64,000 bases of DNA from JALHVH01 sp963773685 (GTDB lineage: Bacteria; Acidobacteriota; Aminicenantia; Aminicenantales; Saccharicenantaceae): NCBI GenBank assembly GCA_963773685.1, contig CAVZBY010000001.1, forward strand, positions 372,001 through 436,000. Direction: 5' to 3'. Below are positions 26,011 to 34,057 of the stretch, in pieces. Made by a program: the position numbers and the translations under genes. The notes beneath the pieces are model-generated. The model had not been told where the DNA came from. It did not search any database and was given only the letters and a program-made list of their open reading frames with translations. Each line of letters opens with the position of its first letter. The first letter of the stretch is position 1.

Positions 26011-27271
26011 TTATTTAACAATTCGTAGTTTTGCGTTCTCACGCCCATGATGGATATATTTACTTCGAATATCATATGCTTCGCTTATTAATGAAACCAC
26101 TTTCCTTCTCTCTTCTGGAGACATACTGGTAAGGAATCCAAGTCGTTGTCCAACATTAATCTGAATCGGCTCTCCACCTTTCAATAAAACGATTTCTAGA
26201 GCGGAGAGGATAAATATTAGCTTTTCGTGGAATCCAACATACGATATTGCCTTCGTAAACGTAAATAGAGCATTGAATGTTAAATCTTCAAATTCAGTTA
26301 GGTCATTTTTTAAAAGCATCCCAGACAGTTTATCTAAACCTGCGGCCCTTATCTTATCTAGCACATACCCATCAATCTTAAAGACATAGCTTTGCTTCCC
26401 GACAAGTGCCTGATGAATAATTGGCACTGAATCGGTAAAGGTTAATACTTCCCTTAGCGGCTGCCAAGTCATTCCTTTTCTTCCGAAGAAGGCCGAGGTC
26501 CATGGGAATAGCGCGAATGGAGAATAATATTTCAGAGCAACGATAGCCCGCTCAATCTCTTTTTCTCCGATTTCGATAGCCTTGGTAAGTTCTGCATCCA
26601 CATTAATCGTCCCCACAACTTTGCCTTGATAATCTTTTCTCAGGCTCGCGACAATAGTTTTTAATTCATCTACTGTAATTTCCTTGGACTCAACTTCTTT
26701 CTTTCAATTTAGCTTCAATCTCATCGAATAAGCCCCTTTTCAGAAATTCAAACCTCACTTTTCCAACGTTAAATTCAATATCAATTTCCATATTGATTAT
26801 CGGAATTGATAACCTTATATTCTCAATCTTTTGTGCTATCGATCTTTCCAAGTAATCTATGAACAACAGATGTTTTGCTGAATCATCAGAAGTCTTATCC
26901 TTCAGCCATTCAAAGATCATTTCTAATAACGTTTCTTGACCAATATGGTCACGGATTTCTTGTCTCTTAATTAAGTTCGCAGAGATTTTCACAACCTCTT
27001 GATAATTATCCCCATCAATCCCAAGCCATCTATCTTCGGATACATGAAAATATCGAGCGGTTTCTCTTCCCTTTGGATCAATAAGACCCTTGAACGAGTA
27101 GCTTATTTCACTCTCATCGATCTTGGGAATAGGTTCCTCTTGTACTGATCTAATTATATGTGTTGTCTTATCAAGCTCATTCATTTCTACCAACAGTCCT
27201 AATAGTTTTTCCGCCGCTTCGTTGAAATAAGCAATTGCGGATGCGTTCTTAAAAATGTTCTCTGGCATCAT
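26011..27271 (-). CDS. HEPN-like protein (frameshifted), possible defence gene
   Basis: Two open frames on the minus strand join into one protein of roughly 415-420 residues if one base is removed from the run at 26694-26704, giving AKLKEEVESKEITVDEL across the join. The N-terminal half (start 27271, behind GGGAGGG) is unrecognised, with FHVSEDRWLGIDGDNY. The C-terminal half ends with EERRKVVSLISEAYDI and RSKYIHHGREN, an Arg-x4-His motif typical of HEPN ribonuclease-like domains such as those of ApeA-type anti-phage proteins. Antiviral function is inference. Unlike the other frameshifts here, this one could be real decay, since the gene is dispensable. Confidence 0.65.
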
Positions 27272-27417
27272 TACCCTCCCTAGTTCGTCTCAGCAGCTCT
27301 TTTCATCACCCATAATATAAGATGGATATTGCTGGCCTTTCCCTTTTCCCATCATATACATTCATCCGATTCAGCCCCTCAAACCTTGAGGTAATAATCA
27401 TACTTATTGCTGCACCT

Positions 27418-27456
27418 ATGGGCTTCAGCCCATCAACGCTTAGCGGGGCTTTTTGC
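27418..27456. repeat. palindrome and terminator-like hairpin
   Basis: ATGGGCTTCAGCCCAT (27418-27433) is a palindrome sharing the core GGCTTCAGCC with 12994-13005. It is followed by CGCTTAGCGGGGCTTTTT, where AGCCC/GGGCT can pair and a T run follows on the plus strand. No plus-strand gene precedes it within the insert, so its role is unclear. Confidence 0.4.
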
Positions 27457-27627
27457 GTGCTAATAGTTGAATCCTTTAAGTGTCAACTGTATCTATTTCA
27501 TATTATTAATAATATAGTTTACGAAGCTTAACCCCCATTAATAAAAGTATATCACAACAGGATTTTCTACTATTAATTGAAGCCGTCGCTATTCAGCTAA
27601 CCGGAGGATATTGATCAACAGTACTCG

Positions 27628-27744
27628 GTCCATCACCCGGTTCTGAATGGCTCGCTGATATGGGCCGTCCCAATCTCCGCCTCGCCGGCCAGGTCGGCGA
27701 TCGTCCGGGCGACCTCGAGGACCCGGTCATAGGCCCGGGCGCTG
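27628..27744 (-). pseudogene. decayed copy of the comM 3' end
   Basis: This stretch aligns with 36013-36130, the last 118 bases before the comM stop codon region, with ten mismatches and one missing base that breaks the frame. Both copies lie in the same direction. Beyond 27744 similarity stops abruptly, and no other comM sequence is found here. The fragment directly borders the AT-rich insert on one side and the glycan block on the other. Confidence 0.85.
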
Positions 27745-27760
27745 TTTGTTTCGACCCGCC

Positions 27761-27789
27761 TTGACTTGCCCGCCGGTCGCTCCTAGAAT
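27761..27789 (+). promoter_or_regulatory. promoter for the flippase gene
   Basis: TTGACT (27761-27766), a 17-base spacer and TAGAAT (27784-27789), 64 bases before the ATG at 27854. It begins 17 bases after the comM fragment ends. Confidence 0.65.
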
Positions 27790-27853
27790 CGCCCCATGCG
27801 AAGAACCGGGGTTCCTGCGAGTCTATCCGACGTGCCGCTAAGGGGCTTTCCCG

Positions 27854-29140
27854 ATGCCGTCTGACCGACACGGGAACATCTTCGTGAAGGCTGCCCGTCC
27901 TTTCATCCCGTCTCCCGACGATACCCTCAAGAGCGTCGGCGGCCAGGTCGCTTCCGTCGTTTATGGGGGCGCGGTTACGATCGCTCTGCTGGTCTTCGTC
28001 GCCAGAGAGCTGGGCCCCGCTTCGTTGGGGATCTACCTCTACCTCTACGCCGTCGCCGGCCTGTTCGCCATTCTGCAGGACGGAGGTTTCCAAACCATCC
28101 TCTTCCGGGAGGAAGTCTCTCCGTCGGGGGAGCTGGGCCTGTCGACCGGCCGCTTGCTTTCCAGCTATTTCGGCCACCTTTCCCTGGTGACGTTGCTCGG
28201 GGCGGGCATCGTCCTTGTCCTCCCGGTCCCTCACCGGGCCGGCTATCTTCTCGCCTTGGGATATTTCTTTCTGCGTTGCCTCACGAATCAGGTCTCGTCC
28301 ATCCTCAAAGGCCAGGGCGCCTTTCTCCGGGATGCCCGCTGGCGCATCCGCGTGCATACCGCGAACGCGGTCCCCGTCCTGGCGATCGTCCTCTGGACGG
28401 ACGCGACTCCCGAGACGGTCTTCCTGGGCGGCATCATCGGCCAGCTCCTGATCCTGGCGACGAAGACCGGGCGGAGCATGCTGGCCCCGATGAGATGGGG
28501 CCTCCCCTCCGCCGCCCTCCGAAAATCCAGCTTCTCCTTCATCGTCATCAGCGCGGCAACCGCCGTTTACTTCAAAAGCGGGATCATCCTCCTCCGCCAT
28601 TTACAGCCCGACCTCAGCCTGGTGGGGCAGTACGGGGCCGCGTTCAGGTTCCTCGAGGGCATCAGCCTCTTCATCACCCCCATCGCGCACATCTGCTTTC
28701 GCTCCCTGCGGCTCGCCGCTCCCGACCGATCTCTCTTTTGCGGCCGGCAGACAAGGATGCTGGCCGCCGCGACGGGAATTTCGCTGGTCATCATCGTCGC
28801 CGGGTCCTTCCTGGCCTCGCCGCTCATTTCCCTGGCCTTCGGCGCAAGGTTCCTCCCCGCGGCCCGGCTCTTCCCGATCCTTCTGCCGACCCTGCTCTTT
28901 CTCCTGCCGAATGCCGTCCTCACCCAGAGCCTGATCGCCCTGAACGGAGAGAAATATTATGCGGTCATAGCCCTGCTGTGCGCCGTCTTCAGCGTGGGGG
29001 GGAACATCCTCCTGATCCCGCGTTTTGCGGCCGCCGGGGCGGCCTGGACGACGGTGGCAACGGAATTCCTGTTGACCCTGCTACTGGGGATCCGCCTGCT
29101 TCGATGGCGCTGGGCGGAAGCGCACAACCCCCTCATCTGA
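27854..29140 (+). CDS. polysaccharide flippase (Wzx/MOP superfamily)
   Basis: Inner-membrane protein of 428 residues with about 12-14 hydrophobic segments and no other domain, typical of lipid-linked oligosaccharide flippases. Near the N-terminus GGQVASVVYGGAVTIALLVF followed by ARELGPASLGIYLYLYA is the usual first-helix pattern of the family, and ALNGEKYYAVIALLCAVFSV is typical of the late helices. It should move undecaprenyl-linked repeat units to the periplasm for the polymerase/ligase genes in the block. The last 60 bases overlap the convergent gene. Confidence 0.87.
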   Translation: MPSDRHGNIFVKAARPFIPSPDDTLKSVGGQVASVVYGGAVTIALLVFVARELGPASLGIYLYLYAVAGLFAILQDGGFQTILFREEVSPSGELGLSTGRLLSSYFGHLSLVTLLGAGIVLVLPVPHRAGYLLALGYFFLRCLTNQVSSILKGQGAFLRDARWRIRVHTANAVPVLAIVLWTDATPETVFLGGIIGQLLILATKTGRSMLAPMRWGLPSAALRKSSFSFIVISAATAVYFKSGIILLRHLQPDLSLVGQYGAAFRFLEGISLFITPIAHICFRSLRLAAPDRSLFCGRQTRMLAAATGISLVIIVAGSFLASPLISLAFGARFLPAARLFPILLPTLLFLLPNAVLTQSLIALNGEKYYAVIALLCAVFSVGGNILLIPRFAAAGAAWTTVATEFLLTLLLGIRLLRWRWAEAHNPLI

Positions 29141-30406
29141 GGAGCCGAAGAGGAAGAAAAGCGTGGTCGTCGTCGCCATGTAAAGCATACTGTAGAAGAA
29201 GGCGTCGACCACGAAGGAGAGAAGAAGCGACAGGATAAGCGCGTGCTCGGGTTCGGGAGGGAAGAGCCCGTATCGCCGAACGATCCCTCGCCCCGGATAT
29301 AATAAGATCAACAGGGCCAGGAGCGCGCCGACGCCGCCGAATTCGGCCAGGATATTGATCGCGCCGTTGTGGGCATGCAAATACCGGCGTTCGATCTTCT
29401 CGCCATCCATGGCCAGGAGCTCCGCCGACGCGTAAGCGTTCATAGCGCGGGGGGCTCCACCGGGCCCGATACCGAAGAGCGGGTGATCCCGAAACATGGC
29501 CAGTGAGCTCTGCCAGAGCATCTTCCGCGCCCTGATGGCATCGTACGATCGAGGGTCGTCGGCGACGGGGGCCGTGTTCGGTCGGGCCGCATGGGCGGAT
29601 CTCCAGAGATAGGCGAAGCGCGAGTCGGAAGGAGCCAGCACGATTAATGAAAGAATGGAGAGTCCCAGGGCCCACAGGGCCGTGCCGATCGTACTCCGGT
29701 TGAATAGCAGGGCCGCGAGAGGGACAAGCAGGATGACAAGGGCGTTGCGCGAACCCGAGAGGATGAGGGCCGAAGAAGCCAGGGCCACGGCCGTAACGAA
29801 AAGCCCCAACCCCATCCCGGATCGCCGCCGAACGACTACGGCCACGAGAACGGCTAGCGCCATAAAACAGCCCATGGTGTTCGGATGGTCCAGTGCCGCC
29901 GCCGCCCTGACCCGGCCCGAGAAGAACTCGCGGTTGCCCTCCCTGAAGGCATCGGCCAGAAACCGGCTAAATCCATCCGAGGCGACCTCGATCAGGGCGA
30001 TCAGCGCCAACACCGTAGCCAGGCCGAGCAATGCCTTGAGAAAGAAGTCGATCCGCCGCGAATCGAGGGAAAAGAGAAAGAGCAGAAGGAACGACGCGAT
30101 AAGGAACATCGCGTAGCGAGAGAGCCACTTCAAGCCGAAGAGGGCGGGGAAAGGAGAAAGCAGGGCGGACAGCACCCCCGAGAGGAGGAACAAGGCGGCC
30201 AGCGTGATCAGAAGCCTCCGGCGGGAAACAAAGCGCCGGAAGTCCCGAAGCCGCGCCATGGGAAAGACGGTTCCCGCAAGGATGACGATGTAGGATATCG
30301 GCACCGATGCGACGTCCAGGACCGGCAAGGGCAGGAGAGCGACGTCGCCGGCCAACGCCAGGAGCAGACAGACGATGTAAGCCCTGGCCGCGGTGTCGGC
30401 CTTCAC
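29081..30406 (-). CDS. O-antigen ligase/polymerase-like membrane protein (1)
   Basis: Membrane protein of 441 residues with about ten hydrophobic segments, matching the Wzy/WaaL (Wzy_C) family. Characteristic parts are ALDHPNTMGCFMALAVLVAV, LILSGSRNALVILLVPL, FRDHPLFGIGPGGAPRAMN and YLHAHNGAINILAEFG, the last with the H-x-x-x-x-x-x-x-E of the large periplasmic loop. I choose GTG 30406 because it overlaps the upstream glycosyltransferase stop (GTGA). The open frame runs to 30592 but only inside that gene. Polymerase and ligase roles cannot be separated by sequence. Confidence 0.85.
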   Translation of the reverse strand: MKADTAARAYIVCLLLALAGDVALLPLPVLDVASVPISYIVILAGTVFPMARLRDFRRFVSRRRLLITLAALFLLSGVLSALLSPFPALFGLKWLSRYAMFLIASFLLLFLFSLDSRRIDFFLKALLGLATVLALIALIEVASDGFSRFLADAFREGNREFFSGRVRAAAALDHPNTMGCFMALAVLVAVVVRRRSGMGLGLFVTAVALASSALILSGSRNALVILLVPLAALLFNRSTIGTALWALGLSILSLIVLAPSDSRFAYLWRSAHAARPNTAPVADDPRSYDAIRARKMLWQSSLAMFRDHPLFGIGPGGAPRAMNAYASAELLAMDGEKIERRYLHAHNGAINILAEFGGVGALLALLILLYPGRGIVRRYGLFPPEPEHALILSLLLSFVVDAFFYSMLYMATTTTLFFLFGSSDEGVVRFRPAPSKQADPQ

Positions 30407-31611
30407 TGCCGGTCTCCTTCTGCGGCCGTGGGGGCGTCCGCCTCGCGCCGGGCCTTTTTCCACTGCACCGGCTGGCGGCCCCGGATATAACGACAGGCCC
30501 CGGCCATCGCGGCCGCGTTCATGAGCCCCACATAGAGCGGGACGAACAGGAAGCGTGATGACATAGCCTTGTCCTTCGATAACAGACCCCACGCGACGAA
30601 GGCGTAAAAAAGGAGCTGGATCAGGAAAAGGACAAGGTAGATCGGCCGTCCGTTGGATAGAAGGGCTAGGTTCAGGGGCAGGCAGGCGAACAGGGCCGGC
30701 GGCACGAGGAACGAACGCAGGACCTTATGGGACAGGTATTGGAAAGAAACGACTCCATGCCGGAAGGGGTTGAGCAGGCCGGGCATGCGCCGCAGGCTCT
30801 GCAGGCCGCCGGCGCTGATACGGGCTTTGCGCTCGAATTCCTCGCCCAGGGACGCTGAGGCCGGCTCCGCAGCCCGGGCGCCCGGCGCGTAGGCGATCCG
30901 GTAGCCGCGGCGGACGATATCCATCGAGATCGAAAAATCGTCGACGATCGTATCGTCCGGAAGTTCGCGGAACAAGGCGGCGCGAATGGCGTAGAGCTCT
31001 CCGACGGCGCCGATACATGATCCCAATCCGGCTTCGGCCGACTTGATCCGGGACTCGTAGCGCCAGTAGATCCCCTCTCCCGTTCCTCCCGCGTCGCTCC
31101 CATTCCCGGGAAACACGCATTTTTCGCCGCTCACGCACCCTACGCCCGGATCGGCGAAATACCGGACAAGCTCGCGAACCGCCTCCCTGTTGAGCATGGA
31201 ATTGGCGTCCGAAAAGACGACCAGTTCCGTATCCACGCCGGGCATGGCCCTGTTGATCGCCGCCATCTTGCCCAGCCGCTCGGATCGCCGAAGGACGGCG
31301 ATCCGTCCGGACCGGCGTGCCGCCTGCCGGGAAGCCTCGTCCATTTCCCCGTCGACGACCAGCAGGATCCTGAGCTTCTCCTCGGGATAGTCGAGCTCCA
31401 GGGCGTTCGCGATCTTGCGTTGCAGACATGGGCCTTCATCGAACGCCGCAACGACCAGGGTCACCGTAGGCTCCGGACCCGGGCCGGAGACCTCCGCCCG
31501 CGGGGAGCGCTCCTTGAAGCGGCTGAGGATCATCACGAGCGATCCGTAGCCGAGATAGGTGTACAGGATCACGGAGACGCACAGCCAAAAGAGGATCTCG
31601 AGAACCGTCAT
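30403..31611 (-). CDS. membrane-bound family 2 glycosyltransferase
   Basis: GT2 enzyme of 402 residues. One N-terminal membrane segment (ILFWLCVSVILYTYLGYGSL) precedes a GT-A domain with TVTLVVAAFDEG, LLVVDGEMDEAS, VVFSDANSMLNREAV (Asp-x-Asn-type metal motif), GAVGELYAIRAALF and DDTIVDDFSISMDIVRRGY (the E/D-D-x-x region). Three hydrophobic segments follow at the C-terminus. The layout resembles processive or polyprenyl-linked GT2 enzymes. ATG 31611 overlaps the upstream GT4 stop, so translation is coupled. Confidence 0.88.
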   Translation of the reverse strand: MTVLEILFWLCVSVILYTYLGYGSLVMILSRFKERSPRAEVSGPGPEPTVTLVVAAFDEGPCLQRKIANALELDYPEEKLRILLVVDGEMDEASRQAARRSGRIAVLRRSERLGKMAAINRAMPGVDTELVVFSDANSMLNREAVRELVRYFADPGVGCVSGEKCVFPGNGSDAGGTGEGIYWRYESRIKSAEAGLGSCIGAVGELYAIRAALFRELPDDTIVDDFSISMDIVRRGYRIAYAPGARAAEPASASLGEEFERKARISAGGLQSLRRMPGLLNPFRHGVVSFQYLSHKVLRSFLVPPALFACLPLNLALLSNGRPIYLVLFLIQLLFYAFVAWGLLSKDKAMSSRFLFVPLYVGLMNAAAMAGACRYIRGRQPVQWKKARREADAPTAAEGDRQ

Positions 31612-32729
31612 CGCAGGGCCTTTTCGATCGATCCCCACAGCCGCCGGGCCGTCTCGTCCCAGGTGAATCGTGTCCGCCGCTCCAATCCCCGTTCCACCAG
31701 GGCACTTTTGAGCCCGGGGTCGGAGGAGAGCGTTCCCATCGCCCGGGAAATGGACTCGACCGATCCGGGATCCACCATCAGGGCAGCATCGCCGCAGACT
31801 TCCGGCAACGAGGTCCCGTCGGATGCGATGACGGGCACGCCGCAGGCCATGGCCTCGAGGACGGGGAGCCCGAACCCTTCGAACGAAGAGACATAAAGGA
31901 AAGCGGCGGCGGCCCCGTAAACCCTGACCAGCCGTTCCCGCGGAACCACCCCCAGAAAAACTACGTCGTCCTGAAAGGCCATCTGCCTCCAGGCCCGATA
32001 CATCTCTCCGGTCTTGAACAAGCCGGGACCGGCCAGCACGAGCTTGATCACCCCGGCCCGGCTCCTTCGAAAACGGTCGTAGGCCTGGAGGAGCCGGACC
32101 AGGTTCTTGCGCGGGTGCATCAGTCCGACATACAGAAAATAGGGCGCCCCGCCGGTGAGCTCCCGGGTCGCCGCATCCTTTTCCACCGACGACAGAGGAC
32201 GGAACCGTTCATCGGCCGCGCCATGGACGACCGTGATCTTATCCGGCGGCAGGCCATAGGACCTCACCAGATCCTGTTTGGAGTATTCGGATACGGTTGC
32301 CAGGACCCGGGCCTTGCGGACGAACCGCGGGAAATAGCGGTTCATATAAGCACGATGGGGAAGCGGCAGTTCCTCCGGGAAGTGGAGAAAACAGAGATCA
32401 TGGACGACGAGCGCGGCCGGGACCTTCGAGGAAAGCGTCGTGAATCCGTCCGTGGAAAGAAAGAGATCCGGCTTGTGGCCGCGGAGGATGGCGGGCACTG
32501 CGATTTCGAACCAGGGAAACCAGAGCACCGGATGAAAGGAGGGAATGGTGCGGACCGCAGAGACATTGGCCGGAAAATCACGCCGCCCGGGGAACGGACG
32601 GTCGACGATGAAAAGGAAATCGTGCTCCGCGTGGTCCCGGGTCAGCCGGCGCAGGGTCTGATAGGAGAACTCGGCGATCCCGCCGGGCTTTCGCTGGCTC
32701 AGCATCCGGGCGTTGACGGCGATCTTCAT
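31608..32729 (-). CDS. family 4 glycosyltransferase
   Basis: Cytoplasmic GT-B enzyme of 373 residues. N-terminal NARMLSQRKPGGIAEFSYQT (Gly-Gly-Ile loop), then VVHDLCFLHFPEELP and TVSEYSKQDLVRSYG. C-terminal domain: YFLYVGLMHPRKNLVRLLQA, FLGVVPRERLVRVYGAA and YVSSFEGFGLPVLEAMACG, the E-x7-E motif of GT4. Closest in style to mannosyltransferases of O-antigen clusters, but donor and acceptor are not predictable. Its start overlaps the next upstream gene by four bases. Confidence 0.9.
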   Translation of the reverse strand: MKIAVNARMLSQRKPGGIAEFSYQTLRRLTRDHAEHDFLFIVDRPFPGRRDFPANVSAVRTIPSFHPVLWFPWFEIAVPAILRGHKPDLFLSTDGFTTLSSKVPAALVVHDLCFLHFPEELPLPHRAYMNRYFPRFVRKARVLATVSEYSKQDLVRSYGLPPDKITVVHGAADERFRPLSSVEKDAATRELTGGAPYFLYVGLMHPRKNLVRLLQAYDRFRRSRAGVIKLVLAGPGLFKTGEMYRAWRQMAFQDDVVFLGVVPRERLVRVYGAAAAFLYVSSFEGFGLPVLEAMACGVPVIASDGTSLPEVCGDAALMVDPGSVESISRAMGTLSSDPGLKSALVERGLERRTRFTWDETARRLWGSIEKALR

Positions 32730-33935
32730 GCTTGGCGGTCTTCCCTTCCGCCGAGGGCTTCCAGGTATGCCCTCTCGAGCTCCGGCGTCAGATCGGACCA
32801 GCGGTGACCGCGGGCGTTCTTCAAGCCCGCCGCGCGCAAACGAGCATGGAGGACATCGTCCTCGAGGAGTCGAATCACGGCGTCGCGGAGCGCGGCCGGA
32901 TCATCGGCGACCAGGCAATCCTCTCCGGATCGATGGGCGTGGCCTTCGATCCCGATGGAAGTGGCGACCACGGGCAGGCCCGCGGCCCAGGCTTCCATGA
33001 TCTTGATCCGCGTCCCGCCCCCGACGCGAACGGGAACAACGAGCATGCGGGATCGGCGGAATAGGGGCAGCATATCCTGAACGTCCGGACGGACGTCGAC
33101 GGCCCGGCTCTCTATTTCCCGGCGCCGGTCGAGGCTGAGGCCGCTGCCGGCGACGATCACTCGGACACCGGCTTTCCTCTCTCTCACGAGCGGCAGGATC
33201 CTGTTCGTGAACCAGCGCAAGCCCTCCCAGTTGGGATACCAGCCGAACGAGCCTACGACAAGGACGTCCGTCTCGCGGATCGCCTCCGGCTCCGGGACAA
33301 AATGGTCCGGGGCGCAGTTGGGAAGCACGCGGATGGGAATATCGATCCCAGCGGCCAAGCGGCTCAGGGTGTCCTTATCCTTCTCCGAAACGGCCAGGCA
33401 GAAGGCGGAACGTTTCAGGGCCGAACGCTCCTCGCCCCGCGTACGTCGTTTCTCCAGCCGGGCCGCCGGTCCGAGCAGGGCCCCGTGCCGGGACACCAGG
33501 ATGGAAGAGAGCTCCGATTCGACGTTGTAGGCGCTGTAAACGACGGGGATATCCGGAGAAAGAGAGCGAGCGACGCTCATCATGGGTAGCTCTTCCGCCT
33601 GCACGGCGTCATAACGCCCCTCCCGCACGGCCGTCCGTCAGGGAGCGAACCATCTCCCGATCGACAAAACGCGAACTGCGCAGGGAAAGGCCCGCGGCGA
33701 ACCCGGCTAACGTGCGGCCGAGACGCTTGGGGGAAGGGGGAAGAGAGATCGGAAAGAGACGGTCGTAATGATCGTGACAGGATGGATTCGCGTCGATGGT
33801 TTCGCCCGGGACGACGAACCCCATGGCGTCGACGCCGGCGAACGACGCGAGGCTGCGGCCGAGGCGCGCGGCGCGGATCCTGCCGCCGGAATCTTCGCGC
33901 AGAGGCAGCCATTTCATCAGTTGCAGGATCTTCAT
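32726..33935 (-). CDS. family 4 glycosyltransferase (frameshifted)
   Basis: The N-terminal part starts at 33935 (MKILQLMKWLPLREDSGGRI, the usual Gly-Gly loop) and stops at 33609. The remainder is open in the next frame from 33628 (VREGRYDAVQAEELPMMS, GSFGWYPNWEGLRWFTN, VGGGTRIKIMEAWAAGLPVV). Removing one C near 33629-33632 joins LTDG to VREGRYDAV and yields about 402 residues, normal for a GT4 enzyme. The C-terminal half has the GT4 donor-site features. First gene of the minus-strand run 33935-29081, divergent from the second ligase-like gene. Confidence 0.82.
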
Positions 33936-34022
33936 GTTCGATCAGGGCGCGACCGCGAGACGAGGATTTTGTATTTATTGCCTCCGTAAGTCAAGCCTAT
34001 GATCGGGATATCCATCGCGCCA

Positions 34023-34051
34023 TTGACTGTTCCCCCGGCAATCCATACCAT
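34023..34051 (+). promoter_or_regulatory. promoter for ligase-like gene 2
   Basis: TTGACT (34023-34028), a 17-base spacer and TACCAT (34046-34051). Transcription would start at about 34058, which is the best GTG start of the gene. The same TTGACT-n17 layout precedes the flippase gene. Confidence 0.5.
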
Positions 34052-34057
34052 GCCCTC

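Larger units (their letters stand above)
25855..27600. other. AT-rich inserted segment
   Basis: Base use drops sharply from GC-rich to clearly AT-rich at about 25855 and returns at about 27600. The segment holds one HEPN-like gene and non-coding DNA with palindromes. No integrase, transposase, tRNA end or clear terminal repeats were found. Codon use of the gene differs from all neighbours, so recent acquisition is likely. Confidence 0.75.

Noticed and set aside
27322..27531. 69-codon plus-strand open frame in the AT-rich insert
   Set aside because: No ribosome site, no recognisable domain, and it contains the palindrome and terminator-like hairpin.
25855..27853. Phage integrase, transposase or tRNA at the island edge
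   Set aside because: No such gene or tRNA end could be found on either strand, so an active mobile element is not claimed.
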